DNA of 64,000 bases from Bacteroidaceae bacterium (GTDB lineage Bacteria; Bacteroidota; Bacteroidia; Bacteroidales; Bacteroidaceae). Positions within the stretch are counted from its first letter, which is position 1; every line of letters begins with the position of its first letter. The stretch spans positions 35,506 to 99,505 of the forward strand of contig JAKSJB010000007.1 in the NCBI GenBank assembly GCA_024398475.1. The letters run 5' to 3'. Position numbers and translations under genes: made by a program. Of this stretch, positions 28,163-37,119 are shown one piece after another. The notes beneath the pieces were generated by a model. The model did no database searches. It saw only the letters and a program-made list of their open reading frames with translations, and was not told the origin of the DNA.

Positions 28163-28765
28163 ATGGATTACAATACACAAAGAGAAAAACTCATTCTTCC
28201 TGAATACGGAAGGTGCATACAGGATATGGTGAAGTATGCCATGACGCTGGAAGACAGATCGGAACGCCAACGCTGTGCATTCACCATTATCGACCTCATG
28301 GCTGCTATACAGTCATACAACGGTGACGAGAACGACTTCTACCAGAAGTTGTGGAATCATCTTGCATTGATATCAAACTATCAGTTGGATATTGACTATC
28401 CGGTGGAGATTCAGCACGTAGATGAACAGGCTGTAAAGCGTGAAATCATTCCTTATCCACAGAAAAAGATTGACCGACGCCACTATGGTGCAACCGTTGA
28501 GGCTATTGCCCACAAGTTGATGGAGATGCAACCCGGGGAAGAGCGCGACAAACTGACTCAACTCCTGGCCAACCAGATGAAGCGTGCCATGGCAAACTGG
28601 AATGTCAATGCACTTGACGATGATAAGATTATGGAAGACCTTGCAGAACTTACCAAGGGAAAGATTCAGTTGTTGCCTTCTGATATCAATCTCATAAGCG
28701 ACAAGGAACTGATGAACGAGATTCAGCAGCAGACTGTTTCCAAGAAAAAGAAGAAGAACAAATAA
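28163..28765 (+). CDS. DUF4290 protein
   Basis: 200 residues, largely helical and soluble, ending in a lysine-rich tail (SKKKKKNK). MDYNTQREKLILPEYGR and the RRHYGATVEAI region are typical of DUF4290, a conserved Bacteroidota protein that usually stands next to murA. Function unknown. Confidence 0.85.
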   Translation: MDYNTQREKLILPEYGRCIQDMVKYAMTLEDRSERQRCAFTIIDLMAAIQSYNGDENDFYQKLWNHLALISNYQLDIDYPVEIQHVDEQAVKREIIPYPQKKIDRRHYGATVEAIAHKLMEMQPGEERDKLTQLLANQMKRAMANWNVNALDDDKIMEDLAELTKGKIQLLPSDINLISDKELMNEIQQQTVSKKKKKNK

Positions 28766-28825
28766 CATTATAGTATTGCCACTTGCATTAATGCAGGTGG
28801 GGAAATGAACGACTGTTACATTACA

Positions 28826-30133
28826 ATGAAATTCAAAATCGAAGGCGGACAGATACTTCATGGCGAGATTTCACCTGCGGGAGCCAAGAATGAAGCACTG
28901 GAAGTAATCAGTGCCATATTGCTTACGGATGAGCCTGTAGTGATGGATAACATTCCGAATATCCTTGACGTCAACAATCTCATCAGCCTTATGCAGAAGA
29001 TGGGTGTTGTCGTTGAAAGACTTTCCGACCATAAATATAAGTTTCAGGCCAAGGACCTTGACATGAATTACCTGCAGAGTGACGAATTCATCAACAGATG
29101 TTCCGCTCTCCGTGGGTCTATCCTGCTCCTGGGTCCGCTGCTCGGCAGATTCCATCATGCCTGTGTGGCAAAACCCGGAGGCGACCAAATAGGACGCAGG
29201 CGACTTGACACCCACTTCATAGGAATTGCCGAACTCGGTGCTACATTCCACCACAACAAGTCGCGCCATATATATGAGATTGAAGCCGAACACCTGAAGG
29301 GTAAGTATATGCTGCTCGATGAGGCTTCAGTCACAGGTACAGCCAACATCATCATGGCAGCAGTACTGGCAGAAGGTACTACACAGATATACAATGCTGC
29401 CTGTGAACCATACATACAGCAATTGTGCAAGATGCTCAATTCCATGGGAGCAAGAATCAGCGGCATTGCAAGCAATCTGCTTACAATCGAAGGTGTGGAA
29501 AAACTGCATGGCTGCAACCATACCATACTGCCCGACATGATTGAGGTCGGTTCATTCATCGGCATGGCTGCCATGACGGGAAGCGAACTTACCATCAAGA
29601 ACGTGTCGTACGACAATCTCGGTATCATTCCGGATACGTTCTGCCGAATGGGTATTACCATAGAACGGAGAGGGGAAGACCTGTATATTCCATGCCATGA
29701 CCACTATGAGATTCAGTCGTTCATGGACGGAAGTACAATGGCGTTTTCCGATGCACCATGGCCGGGACTTACTCCCGACCTACTGAGTGTGCTGCTTGTA
29801 GTGGCTACTCAGGCAAAGGGAAGCGTACTGATACACCAAAAGATGTTTGAAAGCCGTCTCTTCTTTGTGGACAAACTCATTGACATGGGTGCACAGATTA
29901 TTCTATGTGACCCACATCGTGCAGTGGTAGTCGGTCACGACCATCGCATTCAACTTCACGCTGCCCAACTGACATCACCCGACATTCGTGCCGGTATTGC
30001 ACTGCTGATTGCAGCAATGAGTGCCAACGGTACCAGCATCATCAGCAACATCGAACAGATTGACCGCGGCTATGAAGACATCGAAGGTCGTCTGAATGCC
30101 ATTGGTGCAAGGATTGAGCGAATAGATGACTGA
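28826..30133 (+). CDS. murA: UDP-GlcNAc 1-carboxyvinyltransferase with Asp in place of the catalytic Cys
   Basis: 435 residues from the ATG at 28826 (MKFKIEGGQ); an in-frame ATG seven codons upstream (28805) is a weaker choice. It adds enolpyruvate to UDP-GlcNAc, the first step of peptidoglycan synthesis. GAKNEAL (UDP-sugar lysine/asparagine), LRGSILLLGPLLGR and the flexible loop PGGDQIGRRRLD are visible. In E. coli the loop reads PGGC with Cys115, the target of fosfomycin; here it is Asp (residue 120). Asp-type MurA enzymes are active but not alkylated by the drug. rimM follows 46 bases downstream. Confidence 0.94.
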   Translation: MKFKIEGGQILHGEISPAGAKNEALEVISAILLTDEPVVMDNIPNILDVNNLISLMQKMGVVVERLSDHKYKFQAKDLDMNYLQSDEFINRCSALRGSILLLGPLLGRFHHACVAKPGGDQIGRRRLDTHFIGIAELGATFHHNKSRHIYEIEAEHLKGKYMLLDEASVTGTANIIMAAVLAEGTTQIYNAACEPYIQQLCKMLNSMGARISGIASNLLTIEGVEKLHGCNHTILPDMIEVGSFIGMAAMTGSELTIKNVSYDNLGIIPDTFCRMGITIERRGEDLYIPCHDHYEIQSFMDGSTMAFSDAPWPGLTPDLLSVLLVVATQAKGSVLIHQKMFESRLFFVDKLIDMGAQIILCDPHRAVVVGHDHRIQLHAAQLTSPDIRAGIALLIAAMSANGTSIISNIEQIDRGYEDIEGRLNAIGARIERIDD

Positions 30134-30179
30134 CAAATGACAGGTGAATCAGAAAGACGTATAGATAACGGGAATTGCA

Positions 30180-30707
30180 ATGATTAGGAAGGAAGACATC
30201 TACAAGATCGGTCAGATTACCAAACCGCACGGTTTGAAGGGAGAAGTATCCATGACCTTCGATGATGACATATTCGACCATGTGGACTGTCCCTACCTCA
30301 TCTGTGAAGTTGACGGTATTCCGGTTCCTTTCTTCATGGAGGAATACAGGTTCAAATCAGATTCATCAGCCCTGATCAAGTTCATGGACATTGATTCCAG
30401 CGATGATGCACAGCAACTCATCGGTTCCACGGTCTATTTTGAAAACAGGTTTATAGAGGATACACAGCAGGAAGAAATCTCGCTCAACTATTTCGTGGGC
30501 TTTACGATAACGGACAACGGTAAAACGATTGGTAAGGTCATTGACATTGATGACAATACAGAAAACTGGCTGTTCGTAGTAAAACCGGAAAATGAAGACG
30601 GTGAAATACTTATTCCTGCCCATGAGGAATTTATCACAGACATAAATCATAAGAAAAAGAATATTACAATGGATTTACCCATTGGATTAATTGAATTAAA
30701 TGAATAG
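30180..30707 (+). CDS. rimM: 16S rRNA processing protein RimM
   Basis: 175 residues. An N-terminal RimM beta-barrel (IGQITKPHGLKGEVSM) and a C-terminal PRC-barrel (FVGFTITDNGKTIGKVIDID) are evident. It binds ribosomal protein S19 and assists 30S head assembly. Its end overlaps dxr by 8 bases, indicating coupled translation. Confidence 0.93.
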   Translation: MIRKEDIYKIGQITKPHGLKGEVSMTFDDDIFDHVDCPYLICEVDGIPVPFFMEEYRFKSDSSALIKFMDIDSSDDAQQLIGSTVYFENRFIEDTQQEEISLNYFVGFTITDNGKTIGKVIDIDDNTENWLFVVKPENEDGEILIPAHEEFITDINHKKKNITMDLPIGLIELNE

Positions 30708-31848
30708 GAAACGTATAGCGATATTAGGTTCAACCGGTTCGATTGGAACTCAGGCCCTTCAGGTCATTGAAGAGCATTCCGACTTATATGAGGCATACCT
30801 GCTGACCGCAAACAATAGCGTGGAGCAACTTATTGCACAGGCACGCAAGTTTGTTCCCGCAACCGTAGTCATTGCCAACGAGAACCACTACCGGAAAGTT
30901 CAGGACGCTCTTTCCGACCTACCAATCAAGGTTTATGCAGGAGAAGATGCCCTGTGTCAGGTAGTCCAGGACGACAATGTGGACATCGTACTTGCATCGA
31001 TGGTGGGTTTTGCCGGTTTGCGTCCAACGATAAGTGCCATCAAGGCGAAGAAGGTCATTGCACTTGCCAACAAGGAGACACTTGTGGTGGCAGGTGAACT
31101 TATCAACAATCTTGCTGCTGAATATCAGGTACCGATTCTTCCGGTTGACAGCGAACATTCTGCCATTTTCCAATGTCTGGAACCATGCAACCGCATAGAG
31201 AAGATATTGTTGACATGCAGCGGAGGACCTTTCCGCATGTTTACTCCGGAGCAACTCAAGATGGTCACCAAGAACGATGCCCTTGCCCACCCTACATGGA
31301 ATATGGGTGCCAAGATTACGATAGACAGTGCAACCTTGATGAACAAGGGCTTTGAGGTTATCGAAGCAAAATGGCTCTTCGGTGTTACTCCAGAAAGGAT
31401 TCAGGTGGTGGTGCATCCACAGTCGGTAATCCATTCAATGGTACAGTTTGAAGATGGTGCAGTAAAGGCTCAACTCGGTGTACCCGACATGAGATTGCCT
31501 ATCCAGTATGCATTCAGTTTTCCTAAACGACTTAAATCTTCATTCGACAGGGTTGATTTCTTCAAGATGAATGCACTTACATTTGAACAGCCCGACACAC
31601 AGAAATTCCGCTGTCTTGCTCTTGCATACGAAGCACTCGGTCAGGGTGGAAACATGCCATGCATAGTAAATGCAGCCAACGAAATAGCCAACAGGGCGTT
31701 TATCGACGACAGGATTTCGTTTACACAAATCAGCGACATTATCGAACAGACAATGCTGCACGTAAAATTCACGAAGGACTGCTCGCTTGAGACATACCTT
31801 GAAACTGACAGCATCGCACGCCGATATGCTGCAGGATTAATCAAATAA
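30700..31848 (+). CDS. dxr: 1-deoxy-D-xylulose 5-phosphate reductoisomerase
   Basis: 382 residues. GSTGSIGTQALQV binds NADPH, PVDSEHSAIFQCL contains the metal/substrate acidic residues, and LTCSGGPFR is the flexible-loop segment. It makes MEP in the non-mevalonate isoprenoid pathway and is the classical fosmidomycin target. Overlaps rimM and is followed by rseP after 39 bases, the usual Bacteroidales order. Confidence 0.97.
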   Translation: MNRKRIAILGSTGSIGTQALQVIEEHSDLYEAYLLTANNSVEQLIAQARKFVPATVVIANENHYRKVQDALSDLPIKVYAGEDALCQVVQDDNVDIVLASMVGFAGLRPTISAIKAKKVIALANKETLVVAGELINNLAAEYQVPILPVDSEHSAIFQCLEPCNRIEKILLTCSGGPFRMFTPEQLKMVTKNDALAHPTWNMGAKITIDSATLMNKGFEVIEAKWLFGVTPERIQVVVHPQSVIHSMVQFEDGAVKAQLGVPDMRLPIQYAFSFPKRLKSSFDRVDFFKMNALTFEQPDTQKFRCLALAYEALGQGGNMPCIVNAANEIANRAFIDDRISFTQISDIIEQTMLHVKFTKDCSLETYLETDSIARRYAAGLIK

Positions 31849-31887
31849 ACAATACAAATTCAGATATAAGTACCGATTACAAAATAG

Positions 31888-33303
31888 ATGGAAACAATAA
31901 TAATTAAGATAGCACAGGTTATCGTTGCGTTTGCAATACTTATCATACTTCACGAAGGCGGTCACTTCCTGGCAGCCAAGATGTTTAAGATTCGAGTAGA
32001 AAAATTCTATTTGTTCTTTGATGCATGGAACGTAAAACTTTTCAGCACCTACATGCCTTGGTTCCGCCGCCTGATAGGCAAGGCACCAATTGAGAAGGAC
32101 GGGAATGGAAACGACAAGTACACCGGTACGGAATACGGTATCGGTTGGCTTCCTCTCGGCGGTTATGTGAAGATAGCCGGCATGATTGATGAATCAATGG
32201 ACAAGGAACAGATGAAGCAACCGCCACAGCCTTGGGAATTCCGTACAAAACCAGCATGGCAGCGCCTGATTGTAATGCTCGGTGGAATCATCGTAAACTT
32301 CATTACTGCATTCATTATATACATAGGTGTACTGTTTGCCTGGGGCGAGAGTTTCGTAAAGCCTACAGATATCACCTACGGAATGAAGTTCAGTGAACAG
32401 GCTATAGCAGACGGGTTCCGTGACGGAGACCGCTTTCTCAGTATCGACGGCACTCCTGTAAAGTCATGGAGCATGAATGTGCTTCGTGACATTTCCAATG
32501 CAAAGGAAGTTACAGTTCTGCGCAACAATAAGGAAGTAACGCTTACCATGCCAGAAAAGATGAACATGCTGGATATGGCTCAGAGCAATCCTCCATACGC
32601 CGATATTCTTCTGCCTCTATGCATTGACAGTATAATGGAAGGCACCCCTGCTGCATCCGTCGGACTTAAGGCAGGAGATGTCATTTCATCAATAAACGAC
32701 ACGGAAATACATGACTTCAATGAATTTATATATCAACTTTCACTGTTGAGTGAACCGCTGACGGAAAACTCCACAGCAGCAGATAGCCTGCGTCAGCGAA
32801 GCATCACACTTACAGTAAATGCCACTGATACCGTATCAGTAGTTCTGACACCTGATTTCAAACTTGGGTTCTCCAACAAGATGCCTGACTACAAGATTAC
32901 GACAAAGGAATACAGCCTTCTTGAAAGTGTTCCTGCCGGAATTGCCTATGGTTGGAACAAACTTGCATCATACGTCAACGACCTCAAGTACCTGTTTACA
33001 GCACAGGGAGCAAAGAGCATGTCGGGAATTGTAGGTATCACCAATATCTTCCCTGACAAATGGGATTGGGAGCGTTTCTGGATGCTCACAGCCCTACTCT
33101 CCATCGCATTGGGAGTAATGAACGTGCTTCCTATACCTGCTCTCGATGGCGGTCATGCAGTATTTGCCATATACGAAATCATTACACGCAGAAAACCATC
33201 CGACAAGTTGCTCGAACATGCTCAATATGTTGGTTTCATAATCATCATTGCACTTATGGTATTTGCCACATGGAACGACATTGCCAGAATATTCGGATGG
33301 TAA
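31888..33303 (+). CDS. rseP: Site-2 intramembrane zinc metalloprotease RseP
   Basis: 471 residues. The zinc motif HEGGH is at residues 22-26 in the first membrane segment, PDZ-like domains occupy the periplasmic middle (around 190-330), and the second catalytic motif NVLPIPALDGGH is near residue 412. It cleaves membrane-anchored anti-sigma factors or leftover signal peptides. Length is typical for family members with two PDZ regions. Confidence 0.94.
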   Translation: METIIIKIAQVIVAFAILIILHEGGHFLAAKMFKIRVEKFYLFFDAWNVKLFSTYMPWFRRLIGKAPIEKDGNGNDKYTGTEYGIGWLPLGGYVKIAGMIDESMDKEQMKQPPQPWEFRTKPAWQRLIVMLGGIIVNFITAFIIYIGVLFAWGESFVKPTDITYGMKFSEQAIADGFRDGDRFLSIDGTPVKSWSMNVLRDISNAKEVTVLRNNKEVTLTMPEKMNMLDMAQSNPPYADILLPLCIDSIMEGTPAASVGLKAGDVISSINDTEIHDFNEFIYQLSLLSEPLTENSTAADSLRQRSITLTVNATDTVSVVLTPDFKLGFSNKMPDYKITTKEYSLLESVPAGIAYGWNKLASYVNDLKYLFTAQGAKSMSGIVGITNIFPDKWDWERFWMLTALLSIALGVMNVLPIPALDGGHAVFAIYEIITRRKPSDKLLEHAQYVGFIIIIALMVFATWNDIARIFGW

Positions 33304-33362
33304 GAATCAACGGTTGGATAAATCAAGAAAATAGATTAACATATTAATATCAATCAAAAACT

Positions 33363-34556
33363 ATGAAGAAACTTATGACAATCGCATTGGCTATCGTAGC
33401 AACAACTACAGCCTTTGCACAGGAAACAGAAAAGCCAAAGGAAGGTTTTGAATTCACTACAGTCAAGGAGATTCCTATCACCTCCATCAAGGATCAGAAC
33501 CGTTCAGGTACATGTTGGGCATATTCCGGACTTGGATTCTTTGAGGCAGAACTACTCCGTCTCGGTAAGGGAGAATTCAATCTTTGTGAAATGTACCTTG
33601 CCCACAAGACATACGAAGACCGTGCCCGTGCGTCAGTACGTCTGCACGGCGACATCAGTTTTTCACAGGGCGGTAGTTTCTATGATGCAGTATATTGCAT
33701 GAAGAACTACGGAATGATGCCAGAAGAAGCAATGCCACTGCCAGGAACTCTCTACGGCGACACACTTGCCAACTTCAATGAGTTCTTCCCATTGGCAGAA
33801 AGTTATGTATCAAATATCGTGAAGGGCGATTCCAAGAAACTCTCTCCGGCATGGTTCAATGGATTGAACGGCATATTGGATACCTACCTCGGAAAAGTAC
33901 CTGAAACATTCACATATAAGGGCAAGACCTATACACCACAGTCTTTCCAGGCAAGTCTCGGACTTAACCTCGACGACTATGTAAGTCTTACATCCTACTC
34001 CCACCATCCATTCTATGAGCCATTCATACTTGAGATTCAGGACAATTGGCGTTGGGGCAGCAGTTACAACCTTCCATTGGATGAGTTCATGCAGGTAATG
34101 GACAATGCCATAAACAATGGTTACACATTTGCCTGGGGAGCAGACGTAAGTGAAAATGGATTCACACGCAACGGACTTGCAGTATATCCTGACGTAAAGC
34201 AGACAGCAGACCTTGACGGAAGCGACATGGCACATTGGCTCGGACTGTCAGCAGCCGACAAGAACAGGGAAGCAATCAGCAAGCCTTGGCCCGAAAAGGA
34301 ATTCACACAGGAAGAACGCCAACTTGAATACGACAACTGGCAGACAACAGACGACCACGGTATGCTCATCTACGGAATTGCCAAGGATCAGAACGGAAAG
34401 GAATACTTCCTCGTCAAGAACTCATGGGGCAAGTCCGGCAAGTACAATGGCATCTGGTATGCATCAAAGGCATTTGTACGCAACAAGACAATGAATATCC
34501 TCGTACACAAGGATGCTCTTCCAAAGGACATCAGGAAGAAACTCGGCATCAAATAA
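33363..34556 (+). CDS. Secreted C1B-type cysteine peptidase (bleomycin hydrolase/aminopeptidase C-like)
   Basis: 397 residues. A cleavable signal peptide ends at FAQ (residue 20). The papain-like triad is complete: Gln45 and Cys51 in DQNRSGTCWAYS, His332 in DDHGMLIYG and Asn353 in VKNSWG. Bleomycin hydrolases are usually cytosolic; the signal peptide puts this one in the periplasm or outside, where it probably trims peptides for uptake. The next gene starts 14 bases later. Confidence 0.9.
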   Translation: MKKLMTIALAIVATTTAFAQETEKPKEGFEFTTVKEIPITSIKDQNRSGTCWAYSGLGFFEAELLRLGKGEFNLCEMYLAHKTYEDRARASVRLHGDISFSQGGSFYDAVYCMKNYGMMPEEAMPLPGTLYGDTLANFNEFFPLAESYVSNIVKGDSKKLSPAWFNGLNGILDTYLGKVPETFTYKGKTYTPQSFQASLGLNLDDYVSLTSYSHHPFYEPFILEIQDNWRWGSSYNLPLDEFMQVMDNAINNGYTFAWGADVSENGFTRNGLAVYPDVKQTADLDGSDMAHWLGLSAADKNREAISKPWPEKEFTQEERQLEYDNWQTTDDHGMLIYGIAKDQNGKEYFLVKNSWGKSGKYNGIWYASKAFVRNKTMNILVHKDALPKDIRKKLGIK

Positions 34557-34570
34557 TCAGGATTTTGGAT

Positions 34571-35104
34571 ATGATCGAAGAAAAGCCGATATATCAACGC
34601 GACGTACTTGAATTCGTTACGGTAGCCGTACAGTACTGTGCATTCCTTGAAGGTACGGAAGGAAAGGACAGAACGGAGTTTCTCGACATAATGAGCAAAC
34701 TTCTTCCCCTGCTCTATCTTAAGGGAACGCTGCTTCCACGCTATGAACTGATCGACGAAGACTGTCAGTTGGCAGAATACGTCACCGAGGAAAACTATGA
34801 CATCGTACGTGAAAACATAGCATGTATCATGGCAGACCGTGACGACTACCTCGACGTATTCGTGGAAGACATGAAGTACAGCGACTCACCAGTACTGACA
34901 ACCGTGAGCGAAAACCTCGCCGACATATATCAGAGCATCAAGAACTTTGCATGTATATATAAACTGGGAGTTGACGAAGAGATGATGACAGCATTGTCTA
35001 TCGTGAAGGAAGAGTTTGAAAATGAATGGGGATTGAAGGTGGCAAACGTCATGCGCGCCATCCATGAAGTGAAATACGATGAAGACGATTTACGAGAAAT
35101 TTAA
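34571..35104 (+). CDS. DUF5063 protein
   Basis: 177 residues from the ATG at 34571; the open frame extends upstream inside the peptidase gene but that part is an out-of-frame shadow of it. Soluble, helical, acidic (MIEEKPIYQRDVLEFVTVA ...). It overlaps the downstream exonuclease gene by 26 bases, an arrangement common in Bacteroidales, which suggests a shared role. Function unknown. Confidence 0.8.
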   Translation: MIEEKPIYQRDVLEFVTVAVQYCAFLEGTEGKDRTEFLDIMSKLLPLLYLKGTLLPRYELIDEDCQLAEYVTEENYDIVRENIACIMADRDDYLDVFVEDMKYSDSPVLTTVSENLADIYQSIKNFACIYKLGVDEEMMTALSIVKEEFENEWGLKVANVMRAIHEVKYDEDDLREI

Positions 35105-35714
35105 CAAATCAATCATACAGACATTACCACGCGTACTGTTTGAAGGCAGGATATTCACCGTAACTACAGCATCGGAAGCCGACAGAGCCGTAGAATATCT
35201 GTTGCAGCAGACGATACTTGGATTCGATACCGAGACACGTCCGTCATTCAAGAGAGGTGTCGTGCATCAGGTGGCATTACTGCAGGTGGCAACAGAAGAT
35301 ACCTGCTTTCTGTTCCGTCTCAACCATACAGGCCTCACCGACAGTATCGTGCGCCTGCTGGAAGACACATCTATAACCAAAGTGGGACTTTCGCTGAAGG
35401 ACGACATACGTCTGCTAAGGCAGCGTCGTGAATTTACCACCGGTACGTTCATCGACCTCCAGGACGAAGTAAAGGAGATTGGAATAGCCGACTGTTCACT
35501 TCAGAAACTATACGCCAACCTGCTTGGAGGAATGATATGTAAGCGTCAGCAACTCACCAATTGGGAAGCCGACATTCTCACCGAAGCACAGAAATACTAT
35601 GCCGCCACAGATGCCTGGGCCTGTGTAAGACTCCATAAGGAAGTCGAGAAACTTAAGTCGGGCAAGGACTACCTGCTTATCAAGGAACCGGTGAATCTGG
35701 AAGAGAATACTTAA
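35079..35714 (+). CDS. 3'-5' exonuclease of the DEDD family (RNase D-like)
   Basis: 211 residues. The three Exo motifs can be read: Exo I FDTETRP (Asp, Glu), Exo II SLKDDIRLL (Asp) and Exo III YAATDAWA with Tyr and Asp, a DEDDy arrangement. It has no HRDC domain, so it is shorter than true RNase D. Substrate (RNA or DNA ends) is not determined by sequence. Overlaps the DUF5063 gene. Confidence 0.87.
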   Translation: MKTIYEKFNKSIIQTLPRVLFEGRIFTVTTASEADRAVEYLLQQTILGFDTETRPSFKRGVVHQVALLQVATEDTCFLFRLNHTGLTDSIVRLLEDTSITKVGLSLKDDIRLLRQRREFTTGTFIDLQDEVKEIGIADCSLQKLYANLLGGMICKRQQLTNWEADILTEAQKYYAATDAWACVRLHKEVEKLKSGKDYLLIKEPVNLEENT

Positions 35715-35815
35715 CACCCTTTAACTCCAAAACTATTGAGCTACTGAAACTGCGCAAGTCAGAAAGCGGAAGTTGAATGAGTATTATTGAAAAGAATAAT
35801 GGATAAAAATCAAAA

Positions 35816-37093
35816 ATGGATATGAATACCAGATACAACAAGACAGCAAGGAGAGGTACAGAAGGTACAGGATCAGCAGTCAGCGATTCAGGAAACGGAA
35901 TCAAGGCCATCTACCTGAAGCGGGGAAAGGACGAATCCCTACGCAGGTTCCATCCGTGGATATTTTCAGGTGCCATTGCACATGCCGACGATGACATAGA
36001 AGAAGGAGAAGTTGTAGAAGTATTTACTTCCGACCACGAATATATCGCCACTGGACACTACCAGATTGGTTCTATCATGGTGCGCGTACTATCCTTTGAC
36101 AGGGAAGCCATAGATACAGAATTCTACCGTAAGCGACTTGCCGTGGCACTCGATGTACGACATTGTATCGGAGTAGCCGGCAATGCCGACAACAACACCT
36201 ACCGACTCATACACGGAGAAGGCGACAATCTGCCAGGTCTTGTAATCGACATCTACGACCATACAGCCGTCATGCAGGCACACTCAGTAGGTATGCACTG
36301 CGACCGCAGACAGATAGCCGAAGCCCTGAAACAAGTCATGGGAGAAGAATTGGAAAACATCTTCTACAAGTCAGAGACAACACTTCCGTTCAAGGCAGAA
36401 CTCGGACAGGAAAATGGCTTTCTGTTGGGAGGAAGCAAGGAAGACGTAGCCATTGAGAACGGACTGAAGTTTCATGTTGATTGGCTTCATGGACAGAAGA
36501 CCGGATTCTTTGTGGATCAGCGCAACAACCGCAGTCTTCTTCAGCACTACAGCAAGGACCGTACCGTACTCAACATGTTCTGCTATACAGGTGGATTCTC
36601 GTTCTATGCCATGCGAGGAGGAGCAAAACTCGTACATAGCGTAGATTCATCCCAGAAGGCAATAGACCTGACCAATGCCAACGTAGAACTGAATTTCCCA
36701 GGCGATCCACGCCACCATGCCTATGCAGAAGATGCCTTTAAGTTCCTCGACAGTATCGGACAGGATGCAGATTCACCAAAATACGACCTTATCATTCTCG
36801 ACCCACCTGCATTTGCAAAGCACAAGGACGCCCTGCGCAATGCACTGAAGGGATATACACGTCTCAACCAAAAGGCATTTGAGAAGATTACCCCAGGCGG
36901 CATACTCTTCACCTTCAGTTGTTCGCAGGTAGTGACGAAGGATAACTTCCGCAATGCCGTGTTCACGGCAGCAGCACAGGCAGGCAGAAAAGTACGCATA
37001 CTTCATCAACTTCATCAGCCAGCCGATCACCCAATCAACATATACCATCCAGAAGGCGAATACCTGAAAGGATTGGTACTCTATGTAGAATAA
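35816..37093 (+). CDS. rlmI: Class I SAM-dependent rRNA methyltransferase (RlmI-like)
   Basis: 425 residues. A PUA domain (KAIYLKRGKDESLRRFHPWIFSGAI) starts at about residue 29, and the Rossmann methyltransferase domain follows (TVLNMFCYTGGFSFYA; ILDPPAFAK; FSCSQ). E. coli RlmI makes m5C1962 in 23S rRNA. The first 28 residues (TGTGSAVSDSGNG...) are an extra low-complexity extension; there is no later ATG before the PUA domain. Confidence 0.9.
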   Translation: MDMNTRYNKTARRGTEGTGSAVSDSGNGIKAIYLKRGKDESLRRFHPWIFSGAIAHADDDIEEGEVVEVFTSDHEYIATGHYQIGSIMVRVLSFDREAIDTEFYRKRLAVALDVRHCIGVAGNADNNTYRLIHGEGDNLPGLVIDIYDHTAVMQAHSVGMHCDRRQIAEALKQVMGEELENIFYKSETTLPFKAELGQENGFLLGGSKEDVAIENGLKFHVDWLHGQKTGFFVDQRNNRSLLQHYSKDRTVLNMFCYTGGFSFYAMRGGAKLVHSVDSSQKAIDLTNANVELNFPGDPRHHAYAEDAFKFLDSIGQDADSPKYDLIILDPPAFAKHKDALRNALKGYTRLNQKAFEKITPGGILFTFSCSQVVTKDNFRNAVFTAAAQAGRKVRILHQLHQPADHPINIYHPEGEYLKGLVLYVE

Positions 37094-37119
37094 TACAACC
37101 TTTTAATTTATCAATCAAT

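Noticed and set aside
34424..34570. Extended start for the DUF5063 protein
   Set aside because: This part lies in another frame of the C1B peptidase gene, and the ATG at 34571 follows that stop with normal spacing.
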